A stretch of 64,000 bases of DNA from Deinococcus phoenicis (GCF_000599865.1 NZ_JHAC01000042.1:1-64000); one strand, 5' to 3'; positions 40,769 to 60,715 are shown, counted from the first letter of the stretch. The notes: a model not told the origin generated them from the letters alone. Translations and numbers: made by a program.

Positions 40769-41200
40769 TCAGCTTTCGGCCACGCCGCCGGTCAGCAGGG
40801 TCAGCACGTCTTCCGGCAGGCGGGCCGGGCGGTAACTCTGGTCGGTGGCGATGTGGCGTGTCTCGCCGGTCGCCAGCAGTTCTTCACCGCCTTCAGGCGT
40901 GGGCCGCCACAGTTCGTAGGTGAATGTCAGGGTGCGTGAGCGGACGCTGCCCACGCGCGTGACCAGGGTGAGGTGGTCGTCGTAGCGGGCGGCGCGGCGG
41001 TACTCGACGCTCAGGCCCGACAGCATCAGGTAGTAGCCGCGGGCCTCGACCTGCGCGTAGGGCAGCCCCAGGGCGTGCATCAGGTCGCCGCGCCCCACCT
41101 CGAACCAGACCGGGTAGCCCGCGTGGTGGGCCACGCCCATCGCGTCCGTCTCGGCGTAGCGCACGCGGATGAGGCTGCGCTGTTCGGCGGGGGCGGTCAC
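40769..41200 (-). CDS. Acyl-CoA thioesterase, 4HBT/YbgC type
   Basis: 143 residues of a hot-dog fold. [31 protein letters not shown] contains the catalytic Asp in the motif YxETDxMGxxHxxxY, and [24 protein letters not shown] is the second conserved block. Such enzymes hydrolyse short or aromatic acyl-CoAs. The GTG at 41200 overlaps the rbfA stop (GTGA), giving an rbfA-thioesterase operon; the link to ribosome maturation is probably only transcriptional. Confidence 0.92.
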   Translation of the reverse strand: MTAPAEQRSLIRVRYAETDAMGVAHHAGYPVWFEVGRGDLMHALGLPYAQVEARGYYLMLSGLSVEYRRAARYDDHLTLVTRVGSVRSRTLTFTYELWRPTPEGGEELLATGETRHIATDQSYRPARLPEDVLTLLTGGVAES

Positions 41201-41487
41201 AGCGGCGCGCCCTCGCTGGCCGAGCGGAACTCCAGGGTGGGGGTGCGCCGCATCCGGACCTGGGCCGAGATTTCGCGTTGCAGGTACCCGCGTGCGTGCG
41301 TCAGCGCGTCGAGCAGCGCGGGCATGTCCGCACCCATCGCGCTCACGTACACCCGCGCCAGCCCGTAGTCGGGCGTGACGCTGACCCGCTCGACCGTCAC
41401 GATCAGGGGCACGCGGGGATCGCGCAGCCCGGCGATGGCCTCGCTCAGCACCCGCGAGAGCTGCGCTTCCACCTGCGCGGGCTTCAC
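41197..41487 (-). CDS. rbfA: Ribosome-binding factor A
   Basis: 96 residues of the KH-like RbfA fold, which helps mature the 30S 5' end. [52 protein letters not shown] and [23 protein letters not shown] are the characteristic segments. The start is the GTG at 41487 with AGGTGG just upstream. A short ORF ends in a TGA overlapping this GTG, so reinitiation is likely. It overlaps the thioesterase gene. Confidence 0.92.
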   Translation of the reverse strand: MKPAQVEAQLSRVLSEAIAGLRDPRVPLIVTVERVSVTPDYGLARVYVSAMGADMPALLDALTHARGYLQREISAQVRMRRTPTLEFRSASEGAPL

Positions 41488-41531
41488 GCGCCCACCTGGG
41501 GGCAACGGGAGTCGGAAAGAAAGTCCAGCAT
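41484..41531 (-). CDS. Possible upstream ORF coupled to rbfA
   Basis: 15 codons, [15 protein letters not shown]. The ATG lies 6 bases after a TACCAT hexamer, so it would be translated as a leaderless message. Its TGA overlaps the rbfA GTG (GTGA), and its last codons contain the rbfA ribosome site AGGTGG. It may deliver ribosomes to rbfA. The peptide itself need not have a function. Confidence 0.5.
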   Translation of the reverse strand: MLDFLSDSRCPQVGA

Positions 41532-41537
41532 GGGGGC

Positions 41538-41543
41538 ATGGTA
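41538..41543 (-). promoter_or_regulatory. -10 for the rbfA upstream ORF
   Basis: TACCAT, 6 bases before the upstream ORF's ATG and 51 before the rbfA GTG. Confidence 0.4.
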
Positions 41544-41567
41544 CGGGAAGAAGGAGCGCCCCCGGCT

Positions 41568-42932
<1,365 letters not shown>

Positions 42933-43019
42933 CGCCGCTCAAGGGAGCATGTCCGCCCCGCCTGAAGATGAGCTGAAGCTGACGCGCGGGTTTATCCGGT
43001 CGGCTTGGCCCTGGGTGGT

Positions 43020-43313
43020 CTAGCCTGCCCGACCCCGCGCCGGGTGAAAGGGGCCGAGCGGCGTGTATCCGGCGCGACGCAGGTCACTGTCCAGAGCAGC
43101 GGCCCCCAGGTGCGGGTGGCGCGGGCGGGCTTCCAGCGTCGCGTCGCCCAGCCGCGCCACCGGCCAGGCGCGCAGTTCCCAGTCGGCCAGGCCGGGGACC
43201 GTGACCTGGCCGTCCGGCGTGAGAACCTCCACCGTGAGGGTACCGAACAGCTCGGGGCCGTGTGGCGCGGGCAGGGGCAGCGGGGGCGGGGAAAGGAACG
43301 GGGCGCGGGTCAT
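43020..43313 (-). CDS. Hypothetical protein divergent from a LysR gene
   Basis: 97 residues; no family recognised. The middle (LFGTLTVEVLTPDGQVTVPGLADWELRAWPVARLGDATLEA) looks like a beta barrel or sandwich, and the N-terminus is Pro-rich. The reading is supported by a strong ribosome site (GAGGAGGT, 4 bases before ATG) and biased codons. It is transcribed away from the LysR gene across a shared operator-like palindrome, so it is the likely LysR target. Confidence 0.6.
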   Translation of the reverse strand: MTRAPFLSPPPLPLPAPHGPELFGTLTVEVLTPDGQVTVPGLADWELRAWPVARLGDATLEARPRHPHLGAAALDSDLRRAGYTPLGPFHPARGRAG

Positions 43314-43393
43314 GGGGACCTCCTCTGGCCCCAGGGTGCGCCTGGGAAGGTCCGGCGGGACATCGGCTGCGGGCGGTGTCTCCTGCCCCGGGT

Positions 43394-43435
43394 ATCGGGA
43401 AAACCGATGGTGTCGCCCCGGCCCGCGCCTAGAAT
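43394..43435 (+). promoter_or_regulatory. LysR promoter with T-N11-A palindrome
   Basis: ATCGG-5-CCGAT (43394-43408) contains the T-N11-A spacing of LysR sites. TAGAAT (43430-43435) is a near-consensus -10, 7 bases before the LysR ATG. Confidence 0.6.
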
Positions 43436-43442
43436 CGGAGGT

Positions 43443-44441
<999 letters not shown>

Positions 44442-44485
44442 CCTGCACCCCGACTGGCCCGCACCCCAACGGGCCAGAATCCACG

Positions 44486-44516
44486 AAAAAGCAGGCCAGC
44501 CGCGTGGCTGACCTGC
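44486..44516 (-). terminator. Terminator after the permease operon
   Basis: GCAGGTCAGCC with GGCTGGCCTGC around ACGC, then TTTTTC, on the minus strand, 17 bases beyond the permease stop. Confidence 0.75.
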
Positions 44517-44532
44517 CTGATAGAAATCTCGC

Positions 44533-45447
<915 letters not shown>

Positions 45448-45555
45448 TTACAACACCTCCACGTTGAGCAAAAAGGGAAGTCGGAGACAGCGCGAGGTGC
45501 AGGCCTGGAGGGGCGCTCCCCCCGCGCGGCCCGGAAAACCGGAAGCAGGACGCAT

Positions 45556-47547
<1,992 letters not shown>

Positions 47548-47553
47548 GCGGCC

Positions 47554-47559
47554 ATTGTA
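47554..47559 (-). promoter_or_regulatory. Leaderless-type -10 of the permease operon
   Basis: TACAAT, close to consensus, 6 bases before the GTG start. Confidence 0.55.
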
Positions 47560-47604
47560 CGAGTCTGAAGGCCCCTCACATGAACGCCTCAGCCCCTACC
47601 CTGC

Positions 47605-47610
47605 TATGCT
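47605..47610 (+). promoter_or_regulatory. -10 for ndk
   Basis: TATGCT, 10 bases before the ndk ATG. Confidence 0.4.
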
Positions 47611-47620
47611 CGCGGGCGGT

Positions 47621-48037
<417 letters not shown>

Positions 48038-48055
48038 GCCGGCCCTCCAGTCGGC

Positions 48056-48086
48056 AGCCCGCCTCCTGGTCTTCAGGGGCGGGCTT
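48056..48086 (+). terminator. ndk terminator
   Basis: AGCCCGCC with GGCGGGCT and a 14-base loop, then TTTCC. Confidence 0.65.
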
Positions 48087-48129
48087 TCCGCTGGCTTCCC
48101 GGCATGCCGGGGGTGCGCCTGCGCTCAGA

Positions 48130-48299
48130 GCGTATTTAAAAAGTCTGGCGGGTGCCCTCATCTCGCTGTAGAACACGCACTTTTTACTCCTCCCCCTTGC
48201 GGGGGACGCTGGGACTTGTAAAGCGGCGAAGCAGAGGGGGGGAACGGGCACGACTTCCCAGCGCACTTCGCCGTCTATGAGGACCCTTTTGAAACAGGC
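48130..48299. mobile_element. MITE-like non-coding element
   Basis: About 170 bases between ndk and the 2H gene. Its ends are imperfect inverted repeats: GCGTATTTAAAAAG...CCTCAT at the left and GCCTGTTTCAAAAG...CCTCAT read from the right. The interior is AT-richer and holds no plausible gene. No transposase is present, so it would be non-autonomous. I cannot see a clear target-site duplication. Confidence 0.5.
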
Positions 48300-48301
48300 A
48301 C

Positions 48302-48928
48302 TCAGAGGTCGGGCGCGAGGTCGGGTTCCACTTCCTGGCTGGGCGCTTCCGGCTCGCCGGGCCGGCCGCCGCCTTCCAGCGGAAAGGTATGCATCTCCTG
48401 CACCTCGCCGCGTTCCTCGCGGGTCAGGCTCAGGACATTCACGGTGAAGCGGTCCAGGGGCGGCTTTATGGCCTGCACCTGCGCCCACAGCTCCTCCTCG
48501 GCCCAGGGCAGGACCCCCAGCGCCAGCGTGAGGTGCGGCGTGTAGCCCGCGCCGTCGTGGGGAGCGCGGCTCGACGGGCCGACGCCCAGGGCGCGGGCAT
48601 GCAGGTCCAGCAGGTGGGGGCTGGGTTCGCACTCCAGAAAAAAGACGTGGGGCAGGCGCTTCCAGCCCTTCACACGCACCTCGAAGGCCGCCTCGCCGCG
48701 CAGGGCCTCCCGGAAGGCGGCGACCAGTTCGGGGGCGCTCAGCCCCGTCTGGAAGGGGGCGCGCAGGTTGAGGTGGGGTGCCCCGAAGCCGCGCACGTTC
48801 AGGCGCTCCTGCGTGCGCCGCAGCCAGGTGTCGAGCGCCTGCGGGGGCCACGCGACCAGGCTGAACAGCGGTCCGGGCGGGGCACCCGGATGGCTGCTCG
48901 CGGCGGGCGCGGGTTCGGAGGCGGCCAT
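48302..48928 (-). CDS. 2H phosphoesterase (2'-5' RNA-ligase-like) family protein
   Basis: 208 residues. The second catalytic motif is TPHLTLALG; the first is PHLNLRA, with Asn where Thr or Ser is normal. The fold between them (LRGEAAFEVRVKGWKRLPHVFFLECEPSPHLLDLHARAL) fits the LigT superfamily, enzymes acting on cyclic phosphates or 2'-5' linkages. The ATG at 48928 follows the sufR stop by 2 bases, making it the third gene of the mrp-sufR-2H operon. The C-terminal 25 residues are acidic and Pro-rich. Confidence 0.78.
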   Translation of the reverse strand: MAASEPAPAASSHPGAPPGPLFSLVAWPPQALDTWLRRTQERLNVRGFGAPHLNLRAPFQTGLSAPELVAAFREALRGEAAFEVRVKGWKRLPHVFFLECEPSPHLLDLHARALGVGPSSRAPHDGAGYTPHLTLALGVLPWAEEELWAQVQAIKPPLDRFTVNVLSLTREERGEVQEMHTFPLEGGGRPGEPEAPSQEVEPDLAPDL

Positions 48929-48930
48929 GC

Positions 48931-49590
48931 TCAGGGGCCGATCCGGTAGCGGCAACTGCCCTGGCCGCAGGCGATGCGCGTCTCACGCGTGACCGGCAGC
49001 CCCAGCACCTGCACGAACAGGCCCAGCTCGCTCCTGCACAGCTGCGGGTACTGGCGCGCGACCGTCAGGTTCGGGCAGTTGCGCTCCACGATGAACCACA
49101 CGCCGTCCTCGCCGCCTTCCACCACCGCGTCGAAGCCGGCCTCCGTCAGCCACGCCGCGAGGCCGCGCAGGCGTTCTTCCAGCGGGAGCGTGGCGGGCAG
49201 GTCCGCCTGGAGCCGTCCGGCCAGCTCCACGCTGCGGGCATCCAGAACCTGAAGCACGGCCCCCTCGCCGAACAGCGCCTCCAGGTGACGCAGCACGTCC
49301 ACGCACAGCGTCGAGTACGTCTTGGGAAAGGCCGCCTCGCCCCGGTCGGTGAGCAGAAAGACATACTGGGGCCGCCCGCGCCCGCCGGGCCGTTCGGTGC
49401 GCGCCTCGATCAGCCCCTGCTCCTGAAGGTCGCCCAGGTGCCGCCGCGCCCCCGGCACACTCATGCCCAGGTGCGCGGCGAGGTCCTGCACCGTCTGCGG
49501 GCCGTGCCGCTTGAGCAGTTCCAGCAACCGGTGCTTGGTGCGCTCCGGCACCGGCAGGGGCGGCGCAGCGAGAAGAGGCGCGGCCGTCAT
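48931..49590 (-). CDS. sufR: SufR-type iron-sulfur-sensing regulator
   Basis: 219 residues. The N-terminal winged helix is TKHRLLELLKRHGPQTVQDLAAHLGMSVPGARRHLGDLQEQGLIEARTERPGGRGRPQYVFLLTD. The C-terminal region has four Cys: NCPNLTVARQYPQLC (CX12C), then IACGQGSC, the pattern that holds a [4Fe-4S] cluster in SufR. It is normally a repressor of suf genes. Its ATG directly abuts the stop of mrp, an Fe-S carrier gene, which fits an Fe-S homeostasis operon. Confidence 0.88.
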   Translation of the reverse strand: MTAAPLLAAPPLPVPERTKHRLLELLKRHGPQTVQDLAAHLGMSVPGARRHLGDLQEQGLIEARTERPGGRGRPQYVFLLTDRGEAAFPKTYSTLCVDVLRHLEALFGEGAVLQVLDARSVELAGRLQADLPATLPLEERLRGLAAWLTEAGFDAVVEGGEDGVWFIVERNCPNLTVARQYPQLCRSELGLFVQVLGLPVTRETRIACGQGSCRYRIGP

Positions 49591-50662
<1,072 letters not shown>

Positions 50663-50688
50663 GAGGGGGGGAGGGGCAAGCCACAGGG

Positions 50689-52269
50689 TCACAGTGGGCG
50701 GCCGGCGGCCGGGAGCCGCCAGTGCCAGCGTGACCGCAGCACCTCGTCCAGTGCCGGGCCGCTGAACTCGGGTTGCGCCACGCTGACGTAGCCGTCCGGG
50801 CGCACGAGGTAGCCCGCGTCCTCGCGCAGCCCGGCCCGGCGGGCCGCCTCGCCGAAGGGAAAGACCCGGAGGGCCACCTGTTCCCGCCGCGCCGCCCAGG
50901 CCACCGCCCCCGGCGAGGCCGCGCCGTAGATGTGGAGTTGCGCGCCCGGTTCCTTCAGGGCGCTGAAATTGCCGCTGCCACGCACGTAAGGCAGGCGCTG
51001 CCCGCCGCGCACGGCTCCGGCCCGTCCCACGCTGAGGGGACTGTCCGGATAGCTCAGGCGTGTCTGCGACAGCAGGCCGAATGCGAGGCGGCCCAACCGG
51101 CTGGGGCGCCCGGGCAGCGGGGCGGCCGGTTCGGTGCCGCCCAGCAGGCGTGCCAGCACGGCGGGAAGGAGCCGGGCGCGCAGGAACCCGGCCAGCGGGC
51201 CGCCGCCCGAGATCAGGCCGAAGATCCGGTCGGTGGTCCTGACCAGCGACCGGGCAAAGGGCCGCCGCTCCCGCTCATAGCTGGACAGCAGTTCCGGGTC
51301 CGCCTGCCCCTGCACCACCGCCGCCAGTTTCCAGGCGAGGTTGTGGGCGTCGCCCAGCCCGGTGTTCATGCCCTGCCCGCCGACCGGACTGTGGACGTGG
51401 GCGGCGTCACCCAGCAGGAAGACCCGGCCCACCTGGAAGTGCCGCGCGACCCGGTGGCTGACCCGGTAGTGCGAAAACCAGCGCACCTCGCTGACCTGCA
51501 CGCCGAAGCCTTGCACCAGGGCACGCACGTCCTCGAAACGGGGCGTTTCCCCGGCCAGTTCCTGCCCCGGCGGCATCCCGATCAGCCGGAAGTGCCCGGA
51601 GGCGTGCTGGGGGCCGGCCATCGGAAAGGCCAGCAGCAGAGAGGCGGCACCCAGCTTGAGCGTCACGTCGGCCCCGTCCAGTTCGCCGGTCGCGGTGACA
51701 TCGGCCACGAAGAGGGCGCGCGGGCTGCTCGTCCCCGGAAAGGGGGTGCCCAGGGCATGCCGGACCAGGCTGTGCGCGCCGTCGGCACCGCAGAGATAGG
51801 CCGCATTCACCTCACGGCGCTGCCCGGTTGGGCCGACCAAAGTCGCCCTGACCCCCTGTGCGTCCTGGGTGAACGCCTCCAGCCTCCACCCCCACTGCAC
51901 CGCACCGCCCAGCGTGTGCAGGTGCCGGTCGAGCAGGGCCTCATTCCGGCTCTGCTCCAGGGACAGGATGAAGGGATAGGGGGTGCGGCCCCTCCCCAGC
52001 GGGCCGAACTTGAACCCTCCCAGCCGCCGGTGCCCGCTCCAGGCGCTGAGGCCCTCCGCCGGGTGCCCCTGCCGCACGGCCGCCTGCCCGGTGCCGAGCT
52101 GGTCGTAGATTTCCAGGCTGCGGGCCTGCACAAAAATGGCCCTGGACTCGCGCGTGGGGCCGCTCTTGGGGTCTGCCACCAGCACCCGCACGCCCCGCCG
52201 CTGCAACTCGCAGGCCAGCAGCAGCCCGGTGGGTCCGGCCCCGGCGATCAGAACTTCTGGAGTCGTCAC
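50689..52269 (-). CDS. FAD-dependent aromatic-ring monooxygenase
   Basis: 526 residues of the class A flavin hydroxylase family. [21 protein letters not shown] is the FAD GxGxx[16 protein letters not shown] the DG motif, and [30 protein letters not shown] the GD motif. The C-terminal thioredoxin-like domain (about 400-520) is degenerate. AGGAGG is 4 bases before the GTG. Its substrate may be a phenol or polyketide-like ring; nothing nearby narrows this. Confidence 0.93.
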   Translation of the reverse strand: MTTPEVLIAGAGPTGLLLACELQRRGVRVLVADPKSGPTRESRAIFVQARSLEIYDQLGTGQAAVRQGHPAEGLSAWSGHRRLGGFKFGPLGRGRTPYPFILSLEQSRNEALLDRHLHTLGGAVQWGWRLEAFTQDAQGVRATLVGPTGQRREVNAAYLCGADGAHSLVRHALGTPFPGTSSPRALFVADVTATGELDGADVTLKLGAASLLLAFPMAGPQHASGHFRLIGMPPGQELAGETPRFEDVRALVQGFGVQVSEVRWFSHYRVSHRVARHFQVGRVFLLGDAAHVHSPVGGQGMNTGLGDAHNLAWKLAAVVQGQADPELLSSYERERRPFARSLVRTTDRIFGLISGGGPLAGFLRARLLPAVLARLLGGTEPAAPLPGRPSRLGRLAFGLLSQTRLSYPDSPLSVGRAGAVRGGQRLPYVRGSGNFSALKEPGAQLHIYGAASPGAVAWAARREQVALRVFPFGEAARRAGLREDAGYLVRPDGYVSVAQPEFSGPALDEVLRSRWHWRLPAAGRPL

Positions 52270-52402
52270 TGTTCCTCCTGGGCCTGGCCTCCTGGGACTG
52301 AGGCGGACCGGACAGGGCCGCGAAGTGGGCCGCGCGAGCGGGACCGCTCCAGTCTACGCCCGGCCCCGGTCCCGGCTCCCGGGAGCTGGCCGCTGCCCGC
52401 CC

Positions 52403-52432
52403 TTCCCGCCCCGCCCACCGGCGTGATACACT
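52403..52432 (+). promoter_or_regulatory. rpmH operon promoter
   Basis: TTCCCG (52403-52408), 18 bases, then TACACT (52427-52432) with an upstream TG (TGATACACT), an extended -10. It leaves a leader of about 105 bases before rpmH. Confidence 0.5.
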
Positions 52433-52514
52433 CCCGGAGTTTGCCCTCCCAGGGGGGCGAGTTTCGCGCAACAAGGCACGGCAGGCCGCATGACCTGCAA
52501 AGGGAACAGGGCCG

Positions 52515-52686
<172 letters not shown>

Positions 52687-52756
52687 AGCCAAGCAGGAGC
52701 GGGTTATTTCGACCCCCGATGCAAGCAGCGCCACGCAGGAGCGGCCCCGCCGCCCG

Positions 52757-55073
<2,317 letters not shown>

Positions 55074-55087
55074 AGGCGCAAGAAGGG

Positions 55088-55118
55088 CCGCCCTGCCGTG
55101 GAGGTGGGGCGGTTTTTT
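55088..55118 (+). terminator. rpmH-yidC operon terminator
   Basis: CCGCCC with GGGCGG around a 13-base loop, then six T, 15 bases after the yidC stop. Confidence 0.75.
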
Positions 55119-55120
55119 GT

Positions 55121-55200
55121 TGGGCTGTGGGTTGGAGGTAAAGAGCAGCAGGGGCAAAAGCTCTGGCCTTTGCGCCCGCCACTGCCAACCTACAGCCGGC
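55121..55200. repeat. Palindromic junction repeat
   Basis: GGGCTGTGGGTTGG at the left pairs with CCAACCTACAGCC at the right. It supplies the TAG stop of the convergent gene (CTG TAG). Confidence 0.45.
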
Positions 55201-56134
55201 CCCACGCCCGCAGCGTCAGCAGCGCCTCCAGCGTCAGGACGCTGCGCCACTCGGCCTCCGCCTGCGGCCAGGTTTCGGGGAACTGGCCGGCCCACGACCA
55301 GGTCGGCCCCCACGAGCCGTCCCCCGCCTGGGTGCTCAGGAGGTGGGCCAGCGCGGCGGCCAGCGGTTCTTCCAGCGCGTGCGCCAGAGGTGAGGCGGGA
55401 GTCGGCGCGACCGACAGGGCACTGAGGGCGTACCCGGCGAAGTCCTCTGGGGTGCGGCCCACCCGCCCGGGCAGCACGTCGTGGAGGTATTCCCGCACGG
55501 GTTCGCGGTAGACCTCCGGCACCTCCGCCTGCTGGGCGAACACCGCCGCGACGTGGTGGCCGTTCACGTCGCCGGCGTCCAGGCCCGCCAGGACAGCGTC
55601 GCGCACCTCGACCGTGAGCTGGGCGAGCAGCCCTTCGGGAAGCAGGGCCGGCCAGTGCCAGAGCTGCGCCACGATCTCCGCGCGGGGGTTCACGCGGAAG
55701 CCGCCGAAGGTCCGCGCGAGTTGGTCCGGCTCCTGCTGACTCCACCAGGGCGCGTGCGGAGAGGTCGCGGCTTCGGGGGGTAGGAAGGGCCAGACGGTGC
55801 CGCCCTCCTCCGCGTGCAGCTGCGAACGGAGCCATTCCACCGCCTCTCCCAGCAGGGGTTCAGCAGCGGGCACGTCCAGGTCGTGCAGTATCCGCAGCGC
55901 CAGCGAGGTCGCCAGCACGCTGCTCTCCGGGGCACGCACGTCCGGTTCCAGCGCCTGCCCGAAACCGCCGTCCGGGTTCCGGTAGGCGCGCAGGGCGGCC
56001 AGCACGGCCCCGGCCTCCCCGTCCTCGAAGGCCCGGCGAAAGCGGGCCACCTCCAGCGGCCTGCCCCGCTCCAGCAAAAACGCGCGGGCACGGGCGAAGG
56101 CCTCCGGGGTCAGGCGGGCGGTGGGGAGAGTCAT
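55190..56134 (-). CDS. Prenyltransferase/terpene-cyclase-like alpha-barrel protein
   Basis: 314 residues with repeated helix pairs: LAALRAYRNPDGGFGQALEPDVRAPESSVLATSLALRILHDL and LSTQAGDGSWGPTWSWAG have the QxxDGGFG / DGSWG turns of the squalene-cyclase and prenyltransferase superfamily. No DxDD or zinc motif is evident, so catalysis is uncertain. The ATG at 56134 is 6 bases after TACGCT. Its stop lies in the junction repeat. Confidence 0.75.
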   Translation of the reverse strand: MTLPTARLTPEAFARARAFLLERGRPLEVARFRRAFEDGEAGAVLAALRAYRNPDGGFGQALEPDVRAPESSVLATSLALRILHDLDVPAAEPLLGEAVEWLRSQLHAEEGGTVWPFLPPEAATSPHAPWWSQQEPDQLARTFGGFRVNPRAEIVAQLWHWPALLPEGLLAQLTVEVRDAVLAGLDAGDVNGHHVAAVFAQQAEVPEVYREPVREYLHDVLPGRVGRTPEDFAGYALSALSVAPTPASPLAHALEEPLAAALAHLLSTQAGDGSWGPTWSWAGQFPETWPQAEAEWRSVLTLEALLTLRAWGRL

Positions 56135-56140
56135 GGGAGG

Positions 56141-56146
56141 AGCGTA
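56141..56146 (-). promoter_or_regulatory. Leaderless-type -10
   Basis: TACGCT, 6 bases before the ATG of the alpha-barrel gene. Confidence 0.5.
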
Positions 56147-56189
56147 ACACCGGGAACAAACGGGGCCGTGAGCACAAGCGGCAGACCCG

Positions 56190-57401
56190 TCAGAGCCTCC
56201 CCAGGGCGGTCCGCGCCGCCCCGTAGCCGGGCCGCAGCCGCAGCGCCTCGCGGTAGGCGGCCTGTGCCTGCGCCCCACGTCCCAGACCCGCCAGGGCACG
56301 GCCCCGCCAGTAGTGCGCCTCCTCGTGGGCGGGCGCGTCGCGCAGGACGGCGCCCGTCAGCCGCAGCACGTCCGCGTAACGCCCGGTGCGGGTGTACGCC
56401 TCCAGCGGCCCAGAGGCGTACCACAGCGTCCGCCAGGGCAGGCCGCCCACCACCCGCGCCGGCCGGGTGGGGTCGAGCGCCGGATCGGGCCGGGCGGCGA
56501 ACGCCTGATCGAAGGCCCGCGCCGCCCCCCGCGCGTCCCCCAGGGAAAGCTTCGCCTGGCCCACGTTCAGCCAGCCCACCGCGTCGCCGCGCCGTCCGGC
56601 CTCGGCCAGCGCGACCCGCAACGCCTCCTGCCGGGCGGCTCCGGGCACGGCGCGGAAGCCCAGCAGGCCACGCACTTCGGCTTCCCGCCCCGGCGGCGAG
56701 ACGACCAGAAAGGTGCGCCCGAAAGGCCGCCATAGCTCGTCGAACTGGGTGTAAGGCAGGCTCAGACGGCCCAGGTACGAATCGAGGGCGCTGAACTTCT
56801 GCGCCGCGTCGTCGTAGCCGGTCAGCAGGCGGTAATGGCCCATTCCCCCGTGCTCGGTCACGAACCAGGTCTCCACAATGACCGGATAACCTGCCGCCAG
56901 CAGGCGCCTGAGCAGCCGCCGGTCCCCGTTCCGCGCGAGGTGAACGGCCATCCCCTGCGACCGCGCAAAGGCGGCCAGTTCCTCCGGCGACACGTTCACG
57001 TCTCCCGGGTTGGCCTTCAGTTTCGGGGCGATGGCGTCCTGGCCGAGGTTGCCCCCCCAGCGGCTCAGCGCCATGCCGACCGTGACCGGGCCGCAGTTGT
57101 TGAGCCGCTGGTACTCGTGCCGGATGCCGGGAATGTGGGCGGAGGCGGGCAACGGGGCCGGGGTATTTTTCGGGATGGCGGGCGTGACGAGCACGGGCAG
57201 CGGCACCGTTTCCGTCCTGGCCCCCACCTGGGGTGCCTGGGTTGCGGTCGGCGCGGCCTCTGCCGGAGCTTCCGCCGGTGGAGAAGGGGTGATGGGGGCC
57301 GCCACCAACTCGCTTGCGCTCCTGTCCGGCAACCGGTTCAGCACGAACGTCGCCGCGCCCACGAACAGGCCAGCCGTCAGCAGCAGGGCAGAGAGGCGCA
57401 T
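56190..57401 (-). CDS. C39-like cysteine peptidase with TPR repeats, secreted
   Basis: 403 residues: an N-terminal signal/anchor (1-22), a Pro/Ala-rich linker (30-85), a C39-type papain-like domain (about 90-235) and TPR-like helical repeats (about 245-400). The catalytic Cys is in LNNCGPVTVGMALSRWGG, the His in MGHYRLLTGYDD, and the Asp in FSALDSY. TPR units include VGWLNVGQAKLSLGDARGAARAFDQAF and HYWRGRALAGLGRGAQAQAAYREAL. Target unknown; probably acts in the periplasm. Confidence 0.88.
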   Translation of the reverse strand: MRLSALLLTAGLFVGAATFVLNRLPDRSASELVAAPITPSPPAEAPAEAAPTATQAPQVGARTETVPLPVLVTPAIPKNTPAPLPASAHIPGIRHEYQRLNNCGPVTVGMALSRWGGNLGQDAIAPKLKANPGDVNVSPEELAAFARSQGMAVHLARNGDRRLLRRLLAAGYPVIVETWFVTEHGGMGHYRLLTGYDDAAQKFSALDSYLGRLSLPYTQFDELWRPFGRTFLVVSPPGREAEVRGLLGFRAVPGAARQEALRVALAEAGRRGDAVGWLNVGQAKLSLGDARGAARAFDQAFAARPDPALDPTRPARVVGGLPWRTLWYASGPLEAYTRTGRYADVLRLTGAVLRDAPAHEEAHYWRGRALAGLGRGAQAQAAYREALRLRPGYGAARTALGRL

Positions 57402-57531
57402 CGCTTCCCATCCTCGCCAGCCTTCATGATCTGCCGCTGAGGTGGAAACGTGCGCCTGGACGCGGTGGGAGGTGGGACGGGGGGCGCGGGAAGGGCAGTG
57501 GGGCCGGTCGCCGCTGCCCGCGCCCCTCCCT

Positions 57532-58554
<1,023 letters not shown>

Positions 58555-58564
58555 GCGGAAACCT

Positions 58565-58640
58565 CTTGGGCTGTGGGATGTGGGCTGTGGGTTGTGGGGG
58601 CAAGGCGTTGTGGGGTTCCTACGACCCACGCCCTCCGTCC
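58565..58640. repeat. Palindromic junction repeat between E1 genes
   Basis: Tandem GGCTGTGGGATGTGGGCTGTG words and a partial complement (GACCCACGCCC, GACAACCCTCACGCCC). Here it lies inside an operon rather than between convergent genes. Confidence 0.4.
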
Positions 58641-58648
58641 GACAACCC

Positions 58649-59800
<1,152 letters not shown>

Positions 59801-60151
59801 GGGGAGAGCCTCCACAGGCAGGGGAGAGGACAGAACGCGGGCCGCGCCGGCCAGCACCAGAAAGGAGAGCCGGAAGGGAAAGCCAGGAGGGGAAAAAGGT
59901 CGCAGCCGGGCCGGGCGAACGCTACGGCGCTCGGCGCTGGTTCAGCAGCCGCGCCGGACGGTGCCCGCCGAGGAGGCCGGGAACGGGGGAGGGGCGCGGA
60001 GGCATCGGCATAGGGCGCAGAAAAGCAGAGCAGGAGCGGGGACAGCCCCCTGGCAGGGGCCACCCGGAAGGGGAAGTAGGCCCAGGGTAGCAGATGCCCG
60101 GTGGGCGTCGTCTGGCCTCCCGGGTCCTGCCTGCGGTGTGTACACTGCCCT
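59801..60151. other. Intergenic region without a recognisable gene
   Basis: 351 bases between E1 alpha and a divergent secreted-protein gene. It should hold the E1 promoter (a minus-strand TACCCT lies near 60085) and the plus-strand TACACT at 60141-60146, 5 bases before the next ATG. It is purine-rich around 59820-59910. Short open frames here lack codon bias. Confidence 0.4.
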
Positions 60152-60649
60152 ATGCGACCTGCGCTGCTCCTGCTGCCGGCCCTGCTGACCCTGACCGGCA
60201 CGGCCCACGCCGACCACCAGCAGGGCAACCTGCGGCCCCTGACCGCCGCCGACCTGTGCCCGCCCACCTCCTACGTGTACCTGGACGATCAGGAACAGGA
60301 AGACCTGGAACTGAAGGTCGACGAGCAGCTCATTCGCTACGCCACGCTCTACGCCGTTCCCTTCGGGGATCCCAAAACCTGCACGGTGGCGCAGCTCTAC
60401 AACGTGGACGCTTTCAGGGCGGAGGACGGCCGCGTGCTGTACTCGCTGAGCTTCAGCCTGGAACTGCTGAAGGACGCCCGGATCACCCTCGGGACCCGGA
60501 CGCTGACGGCCAGCCACCTGCAACTCTGGTCCACCGCCGCCTATGGCAGCCTGCCCGGGGTGAGCGCCCTGGCAAGCGCGGCCGCCGAGAACGCGCGGAC
60601 CTCCTACGAGGACTTTGCGCTCGCCTGGAAGGCCACCCACGGCAGGTAA
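60152..60649 (+). CDS. Small secreted protein, unknown function
   Basis: 165 residues with a signal peptide (MRPALLLLPALLTLTGTAHA). The mature part has two Cys (DLCPPTSYVYLDD and KTCTVAQLYN) that could form a disulfide, and a mixed alpha/beta pattern. No family recognised. The start at 60152 has TACACT 5 bases upstream. A 22-bp hairpin follows directly after the stop. Confidence 0.7.
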   Translation: MRPALLLLPALLTLTGTAHADHQQGNLRPLTAADLCPPTSYVYLDDQEQEDLELKVDEQLIRYATLYAVPFGDPKTCTVAQLYNVDAFRAEDGRVLYSLSFSLELLKDARITLGTRTLTASHLQLWSTAAYGSLPGVSALASAAAENARTSYEDFALAWKATHGR

Positions 60650-60652
60650 GCC

Positions 60653-60704
60653 CACATCAGAAGCGCGCCGCCCCGGAGAACTGGGGCGGCGCGCTTCTGA
60701 TGTG
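60653..60704. terminator. Bidirectional terminator hairpin
   Basis: A perfect 22-bp stem beginning CACATCAGAAGCGCGCCG with an 8-base loop, between convergent genes; T-rich sequence (TTTCGG) follows on the plus strand. Confidence 0.75.
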
Positions 60705-60715
60705 TTTCGGTGTAT

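Noticed and set aside
48129..48300. A minus-strand ORF through the MITE-like element (FKRVLIDGEVRWEVVPV...)
   Set aside because: It is only the in-frame reading of the repeat, continuous with an unrelated shadow frame; no start or ribosome site.
59970..60030. A 29-codon minus-strand ORF (MPMPPRPSP...)
   Set aside because: Pro/Arg-rich, no promoter or ribosome site and no sign of conservation.
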